Virus record (IMG/VR): IMGVR_UViG_3300030061_002550
Coordinates: 4,629-33,840 of that record
Origin: a virus
Strand: one strand, 5' to 3'
DNA: 29,212 nucleotides
This document shows positions 14,701 to 23,600 of this stretch, piece by piece (the stretch's first letter is position 1; each line of letters opens with the position of its first letter). The notes below the pieces were generated by a model. That model ran no database searches. It saw nothing but the letters and a program-made list of their open reading frames with translations, and was not told where the DNA came from. Made by a program: the position numbers and the translations under genes.

Positions 14701-17484
14701 ACCAGAACCCAACCAATATCCACCAACAGTATTACTTGTTCCTGCAAAACCATACTTAACAGCAGTTATTGGACCTCTTGATAATGCATCTGTTGAATCA
14801 TTAGAATAATCAATTCTATCTACTGTTGTAAGTCCAGGTTGAGGACCACCAGTGATGTATCCATACTCAGCATTACCACAGGCAGCAATTTCTTGTTTTG
14901 CCGAACTCAATGGACCTTTTGGTGATGTATTTGATAAATCATTCGCAAAATCAAGTCTATCTACTGTTGATACTGTAGGACTGCTTCCAGCCATCCAATA
15001 TCCAAAATCAGCATTACTCACTGCTGCAGTTGCATACTTATGTCCACTGGAACGGAAACCTCTATTTAATGATGTTGCTGTATCATTAGAATAATCAACA
15101 CGAGTTATATTAGAACCACCTGCATCAGCTTGGATTCCATTACCAAAATATCCATAATCTTTATTACCTGTTCCAGAACCCCATCTATCAGCAAAAGTTA
15201 ATGGACCTTTTACTAATGCTGTTGCACTATCATTCGCAAAATCAACTCTATCTACTGTTGATATGTAACCAGGAGCTATACCAGCAGCACAATATCCATA
15301 ATCATTATTACCTGCTCCATAACAATATCCATGATTAACAGTTAAATTACCTCTATTTAATGAGGTTGCTGTATCATTATCAAAATCTATTCTATCAACT
15401 TTTGAAGTAGCAGACCAACCACCCATCGAATATCCATAATTAGGTAAAGCATTTCTAGTTCCACTTACTTCTTCACTACTAGAAACAGTAGTTGAATAAA
15501 TGTTTTCAGTTGGAAGGTTATTTTCTCTGGAACTTCCAGCACCATGTCCTATAGAACCAAAAGTTAATGGACCTTTTGTAGCACATGCTGTCGTATCACT
15601 CGAATAATCAAGTCTATCTACTGTTGTATAACCAGCAGTTCCACCACCAGTCCAATACCCATGAGAGGTACTAGTTGTTGATCCAGTTTTTTCTTTAGCA
15701 ATGGTTAATGGTCCTTTTGCTACTGTTGCTGTTGTATCACTCGAATAATCAAGTCTATCTACTGTTGATCTAGTACCCGGAGTAGGACCAGAACCACCAT
15801 CACCACCACCCCAATATGCAAAATTAGCACTACCGTTTGCTGCTATACCATAAGTTTGATTTGAAGTTAATGGACCTTTTACTGTCATTGTTGCAGTATC
15901 ATTACTGTAATCAATCCTATCCATTACAGTGCCACCAGCAGTTCCATTTTGACCACCACCAGCAAAGTATCCAAAATCAGAATTACCTGCAGCACCACCA
16001 TTATAAATTTGATTACTAACTGTTCTATATGTCCTGACTAATGCGTTTGAAGTATCACTAGCATACTCTAAACGAAACACACTTGTTTCTGGATGTGCTA
16101 CTGAAAAATATCCAAAATCTTCATTACCTGTATTATAATTTGCATGACCTTCAGGAACTCCTCCTTTTGCTGATGTTCCTGATGTATCATTAGAATAATC
16201 AAATCTTTGCATATTAGTACCTGCAGGTCCAGTTCCTGGTTGTACGTATGCATAATTAGTATTTCCTACCGTAGCTCTATTGTTCATTGCATTCGGTAAA
16301 GAAGCAGTTTGTGGTGCCGTTGCTGTATCATTACTGTAATCAATTCTTTGCACTGCTGATAGATAACCAGGACTAGGTTTATAACCACCAAAAGTATATC
16401 CAAAATTAGTTCCGACAGGTACTCTATTAACTCCTGTGTTTGATGCCGCACCTTGTAGTCCTACTCCTAGTGCATTTGCTGCAGCACTCATTCCTCCAAA
16501 TCTATCTGTACCATTAACTAAATACGCTCTTTCTATTCCTGCTGTTGTATCAGATGCATAGTCTAATCTTTGAACTGTAGAAACATGGGAAGCTCCTCCA
16601 GCCCAATATCCATGAGTTGTATTACCTGTTGCTGCTAAAGTATATAAAGCAACTGCTAAAGGACCTTTTGCCAATCCATCTGATGTATCACTTGAATAAT
16701 CAATTCTATCTGCTGTCGATACAGTAGGAGTATAACCTCCACCAAAATATCCAAAGTTAGCATTACCTGTTGCTGCTCTATATTGTCTAGCAAGACTTAA
16801 TGGACCTTTTGCTACTGCTGCTGTACTATCACTCGAATAATCAAGTCTTTGCACTGTTGATTGGTTTGAACCAGCATAGACACCACCACCCCAATATCCA
16901 TAAGATTGATTACCTGTTGCTGATATGTATGCAGTATTAAGTGCTAATGGACCTTTTGCTGCAGCAACTGCAGTATCATTACTATAATCTATTCTACTTA
17001 GTGTTGATCGATTACCATTAGGATGATTATGACCTCCACCATAATATCCATAATCTCTATTACCTGCTGTTCCCCCTCCTTTTATACCATCACTTAATGG
17101 ACCTTTTACCAATGATATTTCTGTATCATTGGCAAAATCAAGTCTGTCTATTGTTGTTGTCTGAGTAGCATCAGCAATTGCTGTCATACCAGCAATAATA
17201 TATCCATAATTAAGACTAGCTATTGATGCTGTATATTGTCTAGCCTGAGTTATTGGACCTCTTGTTAGTGGTGATGTATTATCATTACTATAATCAACTC
17301 TATGAACTGCTGAAGAAACAATGGTAGCAGGACTTGATGCAGTTCTACCTCCAGCAAAATATCCAACATCACCTTTTGCTACTATTACTGGTGATCCAAT
17401 TAACCATACATCAGATGCAGTAGACCAATCTCCCGATACTTGTTCGTTATATGCTTCATTAAGACCGAAGATTCCTCTAGACAT
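11764..17484 (-). CDS. Giant kelch-like propeller-repeat protein B (adhesin/tail fibre-like)
   Basis: 1906 aa, paralogue of protein A with the same architecture: a short N-terminal region ('GIFGLNEAYNEQVSGDWSTASDVW'), then 36 blades in six groups of six. The groups are separated by linkers near residues 336-349, 662-677, 971-984, 1286-1304 and 1588-1614. Linker sequences match those of protein A in the same order and are nearly identical in DNA. Blades differ in the loop after the GGG turn and in the residue before it (W, F, I, V or Y). A few blades are degenerate, such as the first of the last group, where IPNDT replaces YSNDT. The ATG overlaps the stop of the 178-aa gene by eight bases. No secretion signal. 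A virion adhesin role is inferred. The frame is intact through 5.7 kb of repeats. Confidence 0.9.
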   Translation of the reverse strand: MSRGIFGLNEAYNEQVSGDWSTASDVWLIGSPVIVAKGDVGYFAGGRTASSPATIVSSAVHRVDYSNDNTSPLTRGPITQARQYTASIASLNYGYIIAGMTAIADATQTTTIDRLDFANDTEISLVKGPLSDGIKGGGTAGNRDYGYYGGGHNHPNGNRSTLSRIDYSNDTAVAAAKGPLALNTAYISATGNQSYGYWGGGVYAGSNQSTVQRLDYSSDSTAAVAKGPLSLARQYRAATGNANFGYFGGGYTPTVSTADRIDYSSDTSDGLAKGPLAVALYTLAATGNTTHGYWAGGASHVSTVQRLDYASDTTAGIERAYLVNGTDRFGGMSAAANALGVGLQGAASNTGVNRVPVGTNFGYTFGGYKPSPGYLSAVQRIDYSNDTATAPQTASLPNAMNNRATVGNTNYAYVQPGTGPAGTNMQRFDYSNDTSGTSAKGGVPEGHANYNTGNEDFGYFSVAHPETSVFRLEYASDTSNALVRTYRTVSNQIYNGGAAGNSDFGYFAGGGQNGTAGGTVMDRIDYSNDTATMTVKGPLTSNQTYGIAANGSANFAYWGGGDGGSGPTPGTRSTVDRLDYSSDTTATVAKGPLTIAKEKTGSTTSTSHGYWTGGGTAGYTTVDRLDYSSDTTACATKGPLTFGSIGHGAGSSRENNLPTENIYSTTVSSSEEVSGTRNALPNYGYSMGGWSATSKVDRIDFDNDTATSLNRGNLTVNHGYCYGAGNNDYGYCAAGIAPGYISTVDRVDFANDSATALVKGPLTFADRWGSGTGNKDYGYFGNGIQADAGGSNITRVDYSNDTATSLNRGFRSSGHKYATAAVSNADFGYWMAGSSPTVSTVDRLDFANDLSNTSPKGPLSSAKQEIAACGNAEYGYITGGPQPGLTTVDRIDYSNDSTDALSRGPITAVKYGFAGTSNTVGGYWLGSGPGSAASTVDRTDFTNDTATAVAKGYMSSNRTLMGAAGPRMNGLPQYSLTISTPFAFGENSRTTAIDNYFIGHGYVAGGPGNAPAPSKHTHVDRVDFSNDMVQSSIRSPLPEGTNGMGAVSSQTHAYLFGGGYSPTVSYISRIDYSNDTGAVSPRGNTAVERRWWGSVGNTNFGWMTGGRNPDYTRIDRIDYSNDTANATQRGYLSSTRYSVTGVGNLNYGWFGGGEPGPYSTVDRMEYANDTATASPKGPLSLARAYIGATGNSNYGWFGGGYPGTRSTVDRIDYSNDTATASVRGPLAVPNWAMGAMGNASYGWWGSGDPSGTVLQRIDFSNDTATASRRSDMATARTESSATSNVMNGLPQTFSQGTVGSYGAGYWAGGYDPGAQVSRVDRVDYSNDTVIASQRGPLNNNRAFNAAVSSVDYGYWGGGNAPGGVSSVDRVDYSNDTVIASQRGNLSQARIHFGGVSNVNFGYFGGGDAGSDSTVVDRVDYGNDTATAVAKGPLSAATRYVSAAGNKSYGYFAHGGPSTKSTVNRLDYSSDTTACATKGPLATARSQMMAVGNEDFGYVAGGAPGAKTTVERIDYSNDTATAVAKGLLSAGAYKAPGTSNSSHGYIGGGSPGPMSTIQRIDFANDDAVASIRGSLSAARQGAAATSARANALPIIGSTVSEFTNIVTRQYYPSSQRVYWVGGNNNNYVVQRFNIPNDTVNAVPRYSLVNPVGAPSTRRRSGVSNQYYGYVAVNNSSSTHIERLDYASDTGMTSSHLYLADGNTQTGGATNTDYGYIAGASNNPSRVQRIDYSNDTATALARGNLADNFQYHCRGVGYANFGYFIGHQPGISTVNRVDYSNDSATAVRRADGITGWGSNATGNAFYGYFGGGGPGSTRTDVKRLDYSSDTTTVSPKGPLAAGRSEHATASGNISYGYWAGGEPSSTNDTRIDRIDYSNDTATALQRGVVTVRLQNSDKLSGGQDALPQ

Positions 17485-18013
17485 TTTGTATTAATATTTT
17501 TTGGTACATCATTGAGTTATTTAGTTCTGTACCAAAGCCAGTTCCATACGAGTGCCACAAATCAGCACGAAATAGAACCAATCTATTATATCTTACAAAT
17601 AAATTAGTATATTCTTCCCATTGTTCCTTATTATTAACATCAAATGTCCTCATTATATCTTCCATGTTCTGCCACCCATGAATATCCATTTCACTCTCAT
17701 TAGGAAAAGATTCTAACCTTGTTATCTTATGTGTATAGAAACTTACACCTTTCTTCATGACACAATCTGCTGGCATCGTAAGATAGATTACAGCAATCCA
17801 ATCACAACCAGTATTTGCCGTAATTGTATTGGGTGTGTTTTCATTATCTACTACATTAAATGCTTCTACTATATTAATAGGACGATCTAAAATATGTGAT
17901 AATTTCTCTGGTAATTCTTGAGGGTTGATTTCTTTAACATGCTCAGAAAAACTTTTATGATACATATGTGCAACATCATAAAAATTATCTACGACAATAG
18001 TTTTTTGATTCAT
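17477..18013 (-). CDS. Degenerate oxygenase-like paralogue (likely pseudoenzyme)
   Basis: 178 aa, homologous to the 203-aa protein: both start with 'IVVDNFYD'-type sequence, share 'DW-AVIYL--P-DC----G-SF--H', and share 'YNRLVLFR--LWHS---FG' near the end. The iron site is broken here. H85-x-D87 of the paralogue aligns with T65-A-N67 ('ITANTGCDW'), and R192 aligns with M168. Only H153 in LWHS is kept. It therefore probably cannot bind iron or 2-oxoglutarate normally, yet the frame is intact, suggesting a kept structural or binding role. The gene has a good ribosome site (AAAGGT, eight bases before the ATG) and begins after the terminator at 18031-18077. It overlaps the start of giant gene B by eight bases. 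Confidence 0.8.
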   Translation of the reverse strand: MNQKTIVVDNFYDVAHMYHKSFSEHVKEINPQELPEKLSHILDRPINIVEAFNVVDNENTPNTITANTGCDWIAVIYLTMPADCVMKKGVSFYTHKITRLESFPNESEMDIHGWQNMEDIMRTFDVNNKEQWEEYTNLFVRYNRLVLFRADLWHSYGTGFGTELNNSMMYQKILIQNV

Positions 18014-18030
18014 AATTAATTACCTTTCAT

Positions 18031-18077
18031 AAAAAAACCTATAGGCGAAAAAAATACTGGGATTTTTTTACGCCTAT
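18031..18077 (-). terminator. Long-stem terminator between glycosyltransferase and the 178-aa gene
   Basis: On the minus strand ATAGGCG pairs with CGCCTAT, and inside it seven A pair with seven T around TCCCAGTA. AGG and seven T follow. One extra T is unpaired. The sequence also ends in a T run on the plus strand, so it may work both ways. It is homologous in sequence to the terminator at 124-171, although the main GC stem is placed differently. Confidence 0.8.
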
Positions 18078-18085
18078 TTTTGGAA

Positions 18086-18103
18086 TTAAAAGTTGATTTT
18101 GAA
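18086..18103 (-). other. Vestigial C-terminal codons FKINF-stop before terminator
   Basis: Downstream of the fused glycosyltransferase stop, the minus strand reads TTC AAA ATC AAC TTT TAA, preceded by GAT. This encodes D-F-K-I-N-F then stop, but in a different frame from the gene just ended. The matching site at 179-196 encodes T-K-I-D-F-stop, in frame with its upstream gene. Both are followed by TTCCAAAA and a terminator, so this is likely the old 3' end of a gene carried along with its terminator. Confidence 0.5.
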
Positions 18104-18114
18104 ATCAGGAGAAT

Positions 18115-19908
18115 TTATTGTCCTGCTTCTAGTCTCTTCTTCTCTGCTTCTAATCTCTTCTGTTCTTCTTCCTTGGTGCCTCCAAGCATTAGGCTCTCAC
18201 CAGTCACTTCCTCAATACCATTAAGAACTTTCTTCTGAAGATCGTTAAGGAAATCCATCTTACCTTGAGGACTTTCAAGAACTTTATTCAGTCCTACATA
18301 TCCATTCGGTAATTCATTTCTCTTATCAACAATTGCTGGTGCAGATGCACGACGCATACTGTGAAGATTACCGATAGAAATACCAGTCTGAGCAGCAACC
18401 ATTTCATCCATTGCCTGATCAGCAAATCTACGCTCCCAATATGCACCATCATTATCAAGGAACTGCTGACGACTTACGACCTTACCACCATTCTGTTCGA
18501 TAAGTTTCTCAAGAATCTTATCTAGATGCTCCATCTGGTGTAGTCTATCACGAATTTCTAACTCACTAGACTTTAGGTAGTGTGTAAGTGATAGTTCATC
18601 CAAGTCGAACCAACATAGTTTCTTATTACTATCAGGACCACCACCACAATCCCACATAAGAGGCTTTGCTTTGTCTTGATCTTTCCACTTGTACTCAAAC
18701 TCACGAACCTTCTCTTTCATCTCAATGAGTTTGTACATATATCCTTCTGCCATCTGTCTTCTTGACTTAAGACTGTTCTCGAAAGCAACTGGAAGTGTAT
18801 GAGTATCAAGTAGTGCAAACTTTTCTAACTGGAAGTTTGTTCTACCCTGTGCGAGTTCCTTATCACTTTCCTCCCACTTCATTACATTCTCAAATGCCCT
18901 ATACAGGTAATCATCATCTTGAACTGCTTGTTGAGCATCAATTGGTTGATATGATAAAGAAGTTTGCTTCTTTTCAGTGCTTTCGGTAGTCATAAATTGT
19001 CCACTTGTAATTTTTGTAATTAACTTTTCCCATTGTTTGGAAATTTTCTTCCAATCACACTTTTGTGTAATATGATTCGAAGCAGATTTTGAGATCTGAT
19101 TATATAATGTTCGATCATTTTCAAAATAATCTAGAGCAGTACAACAAACCTCTGCGAATTTATTTATAAAGTCTTGTGTGACAATATATTTTTCAGTGGT
19201 TCGGGTTCCATCAATAGGAACAATAGAAGCAAACTGCTCTGTTGATACTTCTGGTAGTGCTCCAATATTTGTAATGATTGGATAAGCACCAGACTTCATT
19301 GCCTCTGCCATTGATACACAGAATACTTCCTCCCAAATATTTGGATGAAAAAAGAATGCAGCATCCTGATAACACTTAATCAACTCTTCTTGATCTACCA
19401 CTGCAGAATACTCTACATTCGGCATCGTCTTTAGTTTATCATACAATTCAATGTATGGATCATTCATCTGTCCGTATAAAGACATTGATGAAAAGATTTT
19501 AAACTTAGCATCAGGATGTCTCTGATGAATCAGGGGTATAATCGCAGGGAATAATTCTAATCCTTTATATGGTACAGAAGTATGAATAAAAGTCTTAGTT
19601 TTATTCTCTGAGAAAGTAAATTTCTCAGATACACCTGTAGCAATTACAGTAATCTTATCTTTAGGTACATGATGGTACTTAATCAATTGTTCCTTTGCCC
19701 AATGAGAAGGAATAACAATATGATCTACTGTATTATGATCGAAACCATTGAATACTGGTTGATCATATGCATGATGTGCCCAAAGAATTTTATACTTCTT
19801 ATTAGATTCTCTTAGTTTATCAGGAAAATGTGTAACTTCTACATCTTCAGGAAATTTATAATGCTCTGCAAGATAATGATATGCAGTTTCTGTAGAACCA
19901 GATTTCAT
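18115..19908 (-). CDS. GT-B glycosyltransferase fused to a phage-type C-terminal protein
   Basis: 597 aa in two unlike halves. Residues 1-305 look like a family 4 GT-B glycosyltransferase: 'KILWAHHAYDQPVF', 'VIATGV', 'PYKGLELF' and the donor-site region 'HPNIWEEVFCVSMAEAMKSG' with its spaced glutamates, then 'NIGALPEV'. This part would transfer a sugar from a nucleotide sugar in the cytoplasm. From M306 the character changes to a helical, charged region with 'PLMWDCGGGPDSN', 'KKLCWFDLDELSLTHYL' and a final 'KRLEAEKKRLEAGQ' that predicts a coiled coil. M306 (ATG at 18993) could start a separate 292-aa protein, although only a weak AGTGGA precedes it. I do not recognise a function for this half, but its style fits T4-like cyanophage core proteins. 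It follows the other glycosyltransferase by three bases and ends before a terminator. Confidence 0.85.
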   Translation of the reverse strand: MKSGSTETAYHYLAEHYKFPEDVEVTHFPDKLRESNKKYKILWAHHAYDQPVFNGFDHNTVDHIVIPSHWAKEQLIKYHHVPKDKITVIATGVSEKFTFSENKTKTFIHTSVPYKGLELFPAIIPLIHQRHPDAKFKIFSSMSLYGQMNDPYIELYDKLKTMPNVEYSAVVDQEELIKCYQDAAFFFHPNIWEEVFCVSMAEAMKSGAYPIITNIGALPEVSTEQFASIVPIDGTRTTEKYIVTQDFINKFAEVCCTALDYFENDRTLYNQISKSASNHITQKCDWKKISKQWEKLITKITSGQFMTTESTEKKQTSLSYQPIDAQQAVQDDDYLYRAFENVMKWEESDKELAQGRTNFQLEKFALLDTHTLPVAFENSLKSRRQMAEGYMYKLIEMKEKVREFEYKWKDQDKAKPLMWDCGGGPDSNKKLCWFDLDELSLTHYLKSSELEIRDRLHQMEHLDKILEKLIEQNGGKVVSRQQFLDNDGAYWERRFADQAMDEMVAAQTGISIGNLHSMRRASAPAIVDKRNELPNGYVGLNKVLESPQGKMDFLNDLQKKVLNGIEEVTGESLMLGGTKEEEQKRLEAEKKRLEAGQ

Positions 19909-19911
19909 AAT

Positions 19912-20565
19912 TTATTCTGCGAAAATATGTGAACCAACATGTTGGAGTTTAATTGTAGTATCTAGCCATGTATCATATCCTAGCATAGTTGCTCGAAAAA
20001 AGAAACTCTTGTCTTCAGATAAGAACCCATCGCCTTTTTTATGTTCCATAAAGAAATGATATGAATTATCTATTTCTCCCTGTGTTGGGGGAACATTACT
20101 ATCTTTAGTAGGAGGAGTATATTTCAATTCAGGAAAGTTTTGTGCCATTTTTATAAAGACATTACGATGAATGAGTGAGAACCCCATTCCATTTCCTTCT
20201 ATCTTAACTAAATCACCTTTCCTTTGCTCTGGTTGTATGATATTCACACAATACCTTATGGGTATTGTCTTCATCGGATATGCACCAGTAACAATATCAA
20301 CCTGATGATTCATTAACTTTAACACATCTTCAGGATTAAATCCAATATCACTGTCTAAAAATAACAAATATTCATGGTCTGTATTATTCATAAAGAAACT
20401 AACACACTTAGATCTTCCCTGAGTAATCAAAGAAGAGTTTGCCTGTGTTAGTAATCCATGTGGAATTCCACTACGAACAAAGAGCTTACCCAGATTGAAT
20501 AAACTCATCGTAGTTTTTTCTGCCACAATCCCTCCGTGACACGGAAGGGCAATCATCACACCCAT
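19912..20565 (-). CDS. GT-A type glycosyltransferase (family 2-like)
   Basis: 217 aa from the ATG at 20565. The frame is open to TTG at 20571, but the ATG gives 'MGVMIALPCHGG', which fits the first strand of a GT-A fold. It has the nucleotide-sugar features 'ITQGRSKCVSFFM' (about 48-60) and a DxD metal site, D71-S-D73, in 'YLLFLDSDIGFNPEDVL'. 'VTGAYPMK' follows, a common pattern in short phage and cyanobacterial glycosyltransferases. No membrane segment, so it is a soluble cytoplasmic enzyme. Sugar and acceptor are unknown. It lies behind the 1898-aa giant gene and its TGCTATAAT element, with the second glycosyltransferase three bases downstream, so the pair probably acts in one pathway. Confidence 0.88.
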   Translation of the reverse strand: MGVMIALPCHGGIVAEKTTMSLFNLGKLFVRSGIPHGLLTQANSSLITQGRSKCVSFFMNNTDHEYLLFLDSDIGFNPEDVLKLMNHQVDIVTGAYPMKTIPIRYCVNIIQPEQRKGDLVKIEGNGMGFSLIHRNVFIKMAQNFPELKYTPPTKDSNVPPTQGEIDNSYHFFMEHKKGDGFLSEDKSFFFRATMLGYDTWLDTTIKLQHVGSHIFAE

Positions 20566-20600
20566 AAACAATTATATTTGTTTCTTATATATTATAAGAT

Positions 20601-20629
20601 ATTATAGCACACTATTACTAAAATGTCAT
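20601..20629 (-). promoter_or_regulatory. Promoter-like element behind the 1898-aa gene
   Basis: TGCTATAAT lies at 20609-20601. Here a fair -35 box (ATGACA, 20629-20624, one mismatch from TTGACA) stands 17 bases before TATAAT, inside the last codons of the giant gene. A second TATAAT follows at 20596-20591. This is the best of the three copies and should drive the two glycosyltransferase genes. Confidence 0.68.
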
Positions 20630-23600
20630 TGGAACCTGAGGAAGTGCATTTGATCCACCAGAACATGCTGCGACATATGATGCAGGAGCATCTAATGAAC
20701 CTTTTACTACTGGTGTTGCTGAATCATTAGCAAAATCAATTCTTTCCACTACTGAATGATAAGGATGAGGACCAGGTTCACCACCAACAAAGTATCCATG
20801 ATTTATATTACCTGCTGCTCCAAGGTTATGTCTAGAAAAATTTAATGGACTTTTTGGTGCCAATGCTGTTGTATCACTAGAATAATCAAGACGTTCTACA
20901 AGTGATTTAGCAGGATCACCACCACCAAAATATCCGTAATCAGCATTACCTGTTGCACCCATTTCTCTTCTATCAAGAACTGCTCTTACTGTACATGTTG
21001 TTGTATCACTCGAATAATCAAGTCTTTGTATTTCTGATCCTGCAGGATAATTACCAGCAAAATATCCATAAGATTGATTACCAACTCCTCTTACCATTCT
21101 TTTTGCAACAGTTAATGGACCTTTTGCTACAGTATTTGTGGTATCATCAGAAAAATCAAGTCTAGATACAAATGTTGTTCCAGATGGGGCAGAAGGAGTA
21201 GCACCACCAGCCCAATATCCATAATCACTGGTAGCAGCTGCTCCAAATTGTCCTGTTTGACCAGATGTAAATGAACCTTTTGCTACTGTTAATGCGGTAT
21301 CATTAGAATAATCAAGACGAGTTGTTGTTGCAGCTGGTTGAGCAAAATACCCAAAATTTTCATTACCTGTTGCTGTATTATTCCAAGTACCAGGACTTAG
21401 GGTTCCTCTTGATGGTGCTGTTACTGTATCATTTGCATAATCAATTCTCTTAATTGCCTCCGTGGGATGTCCAGGAGCTAAACCTTGGAAATATCCTCTT
21501 GCAAAAGTTGGTATTATTTGAATTGGATTTGTATTCCACTGCTCAGATGTTTGACCAATTGTATGTAAAGATAATGAATTTTCCCTACAACTTGTTCCAC
21601 CAGACATTGCACCACCCAAATACGCTTTACTCTCACCTCTGGTTATTGCTGTTGCCATGTCATTTGCATAATCAATACGTTGTATAGTAGGTTGGTAATA
21701 TCCCTGAACATAACCATAATTTTCATTACCATGACTAGAAGCATACGTTGCGGATAAAGGATTAAGAGTTTCTAAATAACCTCTTACTGTTGCTGTTGCA
21801 GTATCATTACTATAATCAACTCTATTTACTGTTGTTGGACCACTACCAAAGTACCATCCATAATTAACATTACCTGTTGCAGTACTTCTCTGCCCTATGG
21901 CATAACTTAATGGACCTTTTTCTGATGCAGCAACTGTATCATTCGCAAAATCAAGACGAACAATTCTACTACCAGTATTATTATAATATCCATAGCCAGC
22001 ACCTGCTGTTGCTCCTCTTTCATGAACGCTAGAATTTCCTGTAGATCTCTCCAACCCACCAGCAAGATCATTCGCATAATCAAGACGTTCCATTGATGTT
22101 CCTGTAGCAGTATATCCATAATTCTTATTTCCAAATGCACCAGCTGAATCATCAGCAGCAATCCTATTTCCTACTGTCATCACATTGGTATCGTTCGCAT
22201 AATCAAGACGATGAATTGTTGATGTCTGATGAGAACTAGGACCTGCTTCCCCACCCATCCAATATCCACTAATAAGACTACTTACGGCACCATTATTAAC
22301 CTGAAGACCTCTAGGGAAATTTGCTTTATTGATTGGATCTACACCATCATTAGAGTAATCCATACGTTCTATGTTGGACTTACGATAAAGTCCACCACCA
22401 AGATATCCACCAAAAGAAGTTCCATTAGAATATGTTACTGTTGATGTATAAGATTGTGGAAGTGCATTTGCTTTAGGACTTGCTGCTGCTAATGCCCCTC
22501 TAGCAAGAGTCAATGGACCTTTTACTACTGATGTTGCAGTATCACTACTATATTGTATTCTATCTACTGCTGAATATTCACCAGGAGAACCACCACCCCA
22601 ATATCCATGAGAAAGATTACCCGTTGCTGCTCGCCAACCTTTACTAACACTTAATGGACCTTTAGTTGGTGATGTTCCTGTATCACTAGAGTAATCAACA
22701 CGATCTACTGTTGAGTATCCAGGATGACCACCACCCCAATATCCAAAATCGTTATTACCTGTTGCTCCAGGAGATATTCTAGCAAGACTTAATGGACCTC
22801 TTGGTGATGCTGTTGGTGTATCATTACTATAATCAATCCTATCTACTGTTGTTACAGGACCAGGACTAGGATTACCACCAGTACCAAACCATCCATAAGA
22901 AGGAGTACCTGTTGCTGCTAGATGATATCTAGCAGATGTTATTGGACCTTTTACTAATGCTACTGCTAAATCATTACTATAATCAATTCTATGTACTGTT
23001 GTTCTATAACCAGGATGACTATCACCACCAGCAAAGTATCCATAAGAAGAATTACCTGCAGATCCTGTACCAAACCAAGTAGCAGTTAATGGACCTTTTG
23101 GTGCCATCACTGATGAATCACTAGAATAATCAAATCTATCTACTGAAGATACTTCAGAAGGAGTTTCTCCACCAGCAAAGTATCCATAAGACTCATTACC
23201 TGTTGCTGAAAATTGATGTCTAACAACACTCAATGAACCTCTTACTAATGCTGTTGCTGTATCATTCGAATAATCAACTCTATCTACTACTGAACCTATG
23301 GAAGAAAATCCACCACCACCAAAGTATCCATAATCAGTAGTATTAGAAGTTAATGGACCTTGTATTTCTGGAAGTGTTTCAGTAAGACCTTTTAGTTTTA
23401 TCTGAGATACAAGAGCACGATTAGAAGTTCCAGCAAATCCTTCACCTTTAGCAACAGTCAATGGACCTTTTGCCGTTGCTGCGACTGTATCATTAGAATA
23501 ATCAACTCTATCTACTGTTGATACAAGACTAGGAGTAGCACCACCACCCCAATAACCATAAGATTGATTACCTGTTGATCCTCCGTTGTACTTAGCAGCA

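Noticed and set aside
19158-19170. TTATAAATA, a T4-type late promoter match on the minus strand
   Set aside because: It lies deep inside the glycosyltransferase coding sequence with no gene start close downstream. In such AT-rich sequence a match is expected by chance.
20566-20571. TTG start for the GT-A glycosyltransferase, adding two residues
   Set aside because: The ATG two codons later begins the first beta-strand of the fold, and no ribosome site favours the TTG.
21907-22161. 84-aa minus-strand frame inside giant gene C, and similar frames at 2868-3083, 11238-11453, 28027-28257 and 29008-29199
   Set aside because: They are alternate frames wholly inside larger genes with recognisable products, with biased Met/Ile/Leu composition and no ribosome site of note.
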